Below, piece by piece: positions 63,634-64,000 of a stretch of 64,000 bases of DNA. This DNA comes from Marinicella meishanensis. Its GTDB lineage: Bacteria; Pseudomonadota; Gammaproteobacteria; Xanthomonadales; Marinicellaceae. A program made the position numbers and the translations under genes. The number at the start of each line of letters is the position of its first letter. Positions within the stretch are counted from its first letter, which is position 1. Below the pieces are notes generated by a model that was given only the letters and a program-made list of their open reading frames with translations, was not told the DNA's origin and did not search any database. The stretch lies in NCBI RefSeq assembly GCF_019931145.1, contig NZ_JAIOUV010000001.1, positions 434,001-498,000 of the forward strand. The letters are read 5' to 3'.

Positions 63634-64000
63634 TTACCAGTCTTGTGGGTTTTCTTTGATTTCGATTTGTTGACTGACCAGCAGTTGGCTGATGAAGTCA
63701 GCACTGGGGTCATCACCTTTGGCCAATTGTCGCCATTTCTCTAAGGGCAATTCTACCCTAAGCAGCCACTGTCCGGCGTCATCGACTTGTTCATCACGCA
63801 CCGCATCCTGCGCAAAAAACTGCGCCCGCAGCTTGGCCAGCGACATGGGCAAAGCGAATTCCAGGGATAAATGGGTACGATGCAAGCGTTCTTCAATGGC
63901 TTTGAGCAATAAATTGATGCCTTTGTTTTGGTGGGCGGAAATCCACACCTGATCGGGGCCTTTGGTTTCGTTCAAGCGCAACTGGGGCTGGGCCCCGGAT
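63634..64000 (-). CDS. hflX: HflX GTPase, C-terminal fragment (cut by window end)
   Basis: The frame is open to base 64000 and continues beyond it; an apparent start at 63981 is an artefact. The visible ~120 residues include DQVWISAHQNKGINLLLKAIEERL, the last part of the G domain (G5 region, SA) and its closing helix, and a C-terminal domain with LPMSLAKLRAQFFAQDAV, both typical of HflX. HflX splits hibernating or stalled ribosomes. Position directly upstream of hflK agrees. Confidence 0.88.
   Translation of the reverse strand, partial: SGAQPQLRLNETKGPDQVWISAHQNKGINLLLKAIEERLHRTHLSLEFALPMSLAKLRAQFFAQDAVRDEQVDDAGQWLLRVELPLEKWRQLAKGDDPSADFISQLLVSQQIEIKENPQDW

Noticed and set aside
63634-63981. 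A complete 115-codon gene at the right end
   Set aside because: The frame is open to the window edge and matches the C-terminus of HflX, so it is a fragment and the TTG start is artificial.

Overview
The window reads as a chromosomal segment of a marine-type gammaproteobacterium. Conserved gene orders support this: hflX-hflK-hflC-DUF2065-purA at the right end, LysM-dprA-smg-topA-tsaC-waaA in the middle right, and mrcB and polA. The outer-membrane equipment (TonB receptor, Kdo transferase) is Gram-negative. Large secreted beta-propeller-type proteins with a C-terminal D-G-F-E-like tail point to a Marinicella/Lysobacterales-like lineage; that placement is inference, since no search was run. No rRNA, tRNA, CRISPR array, complete insertion sequence or prophage was seen.

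Layout. 1-6.3 kb: the 3' part of a Ser/Thr kinase with TPR-like tail, a His-rich exported protein, a periplasmic amidohydrolase and an exported repeat protein. 6.4-13.6 kb: gloA, then on the minus strand a TonB receptor, gcvPB and dgkA, and a large hybrid histidine kinase with HPt domain. 13.8-19 kb: a 1448-residue multi-domain glycosyltransferase and a small exported protein. 19-25.8 kb (plus): mrcB, a probable TPR lipoprotein, a YoaA-type helicase and an FG-GAP repeat protein. 25.9-38.5 kb: an accessory region for surface-glycan building and decoration. It holds an LTA-synthase-like enzyme, three P-loop sulfotransferases, GT-D, GT-A-like and GT-B-like glycosyltransferases, three methyltransferases (two of them paralogues with the same unusual SAM loop), an O-acyltransferase, one apparently strongly expressed exported protein and a 266-bp inverted-repeat element. 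38.6-41.7 kb: polA followed by a gene-free stretch with a cluster of DnaA-box-like 9-mers. 41.7-55.6 kb (all minus): TauE/SafE permease, HerA-like ATPase, M17 aminopeptidase, then the long dprA/topA/waaA run ending in a BNR-repeat lipoprotein and an ElaA-type acetyltransferase. 55.9-60 kb (plus): def, a DUF4097-like exported protein and a P-domain exported protein. 60.1-64 kb (minus): purA, DUF2065, hflC, hflK and the C-terminal part of hflX, which runs off the window.

How it works together. Most genes outside 25.9-38.5 kb are housekeeping. The accessory block looks like a module that polymerises, transfers and then sulfates, methylates, acylates and perhaps phosphoglycerol-modifies a surface polysaccharide. 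The 1448-residue glycosyltransferase at 13.8-18.1 kb may feed the same product. The most notable unexplained signals are the polA-side DnaA-box cluster, the phased A-tract promoter and the RBS-overlapping terminator around the gene at 33.0-33.7 kb, the shared C-terminal tail on three unrelated secreted proteins, and the two paralogous methyltransferases.
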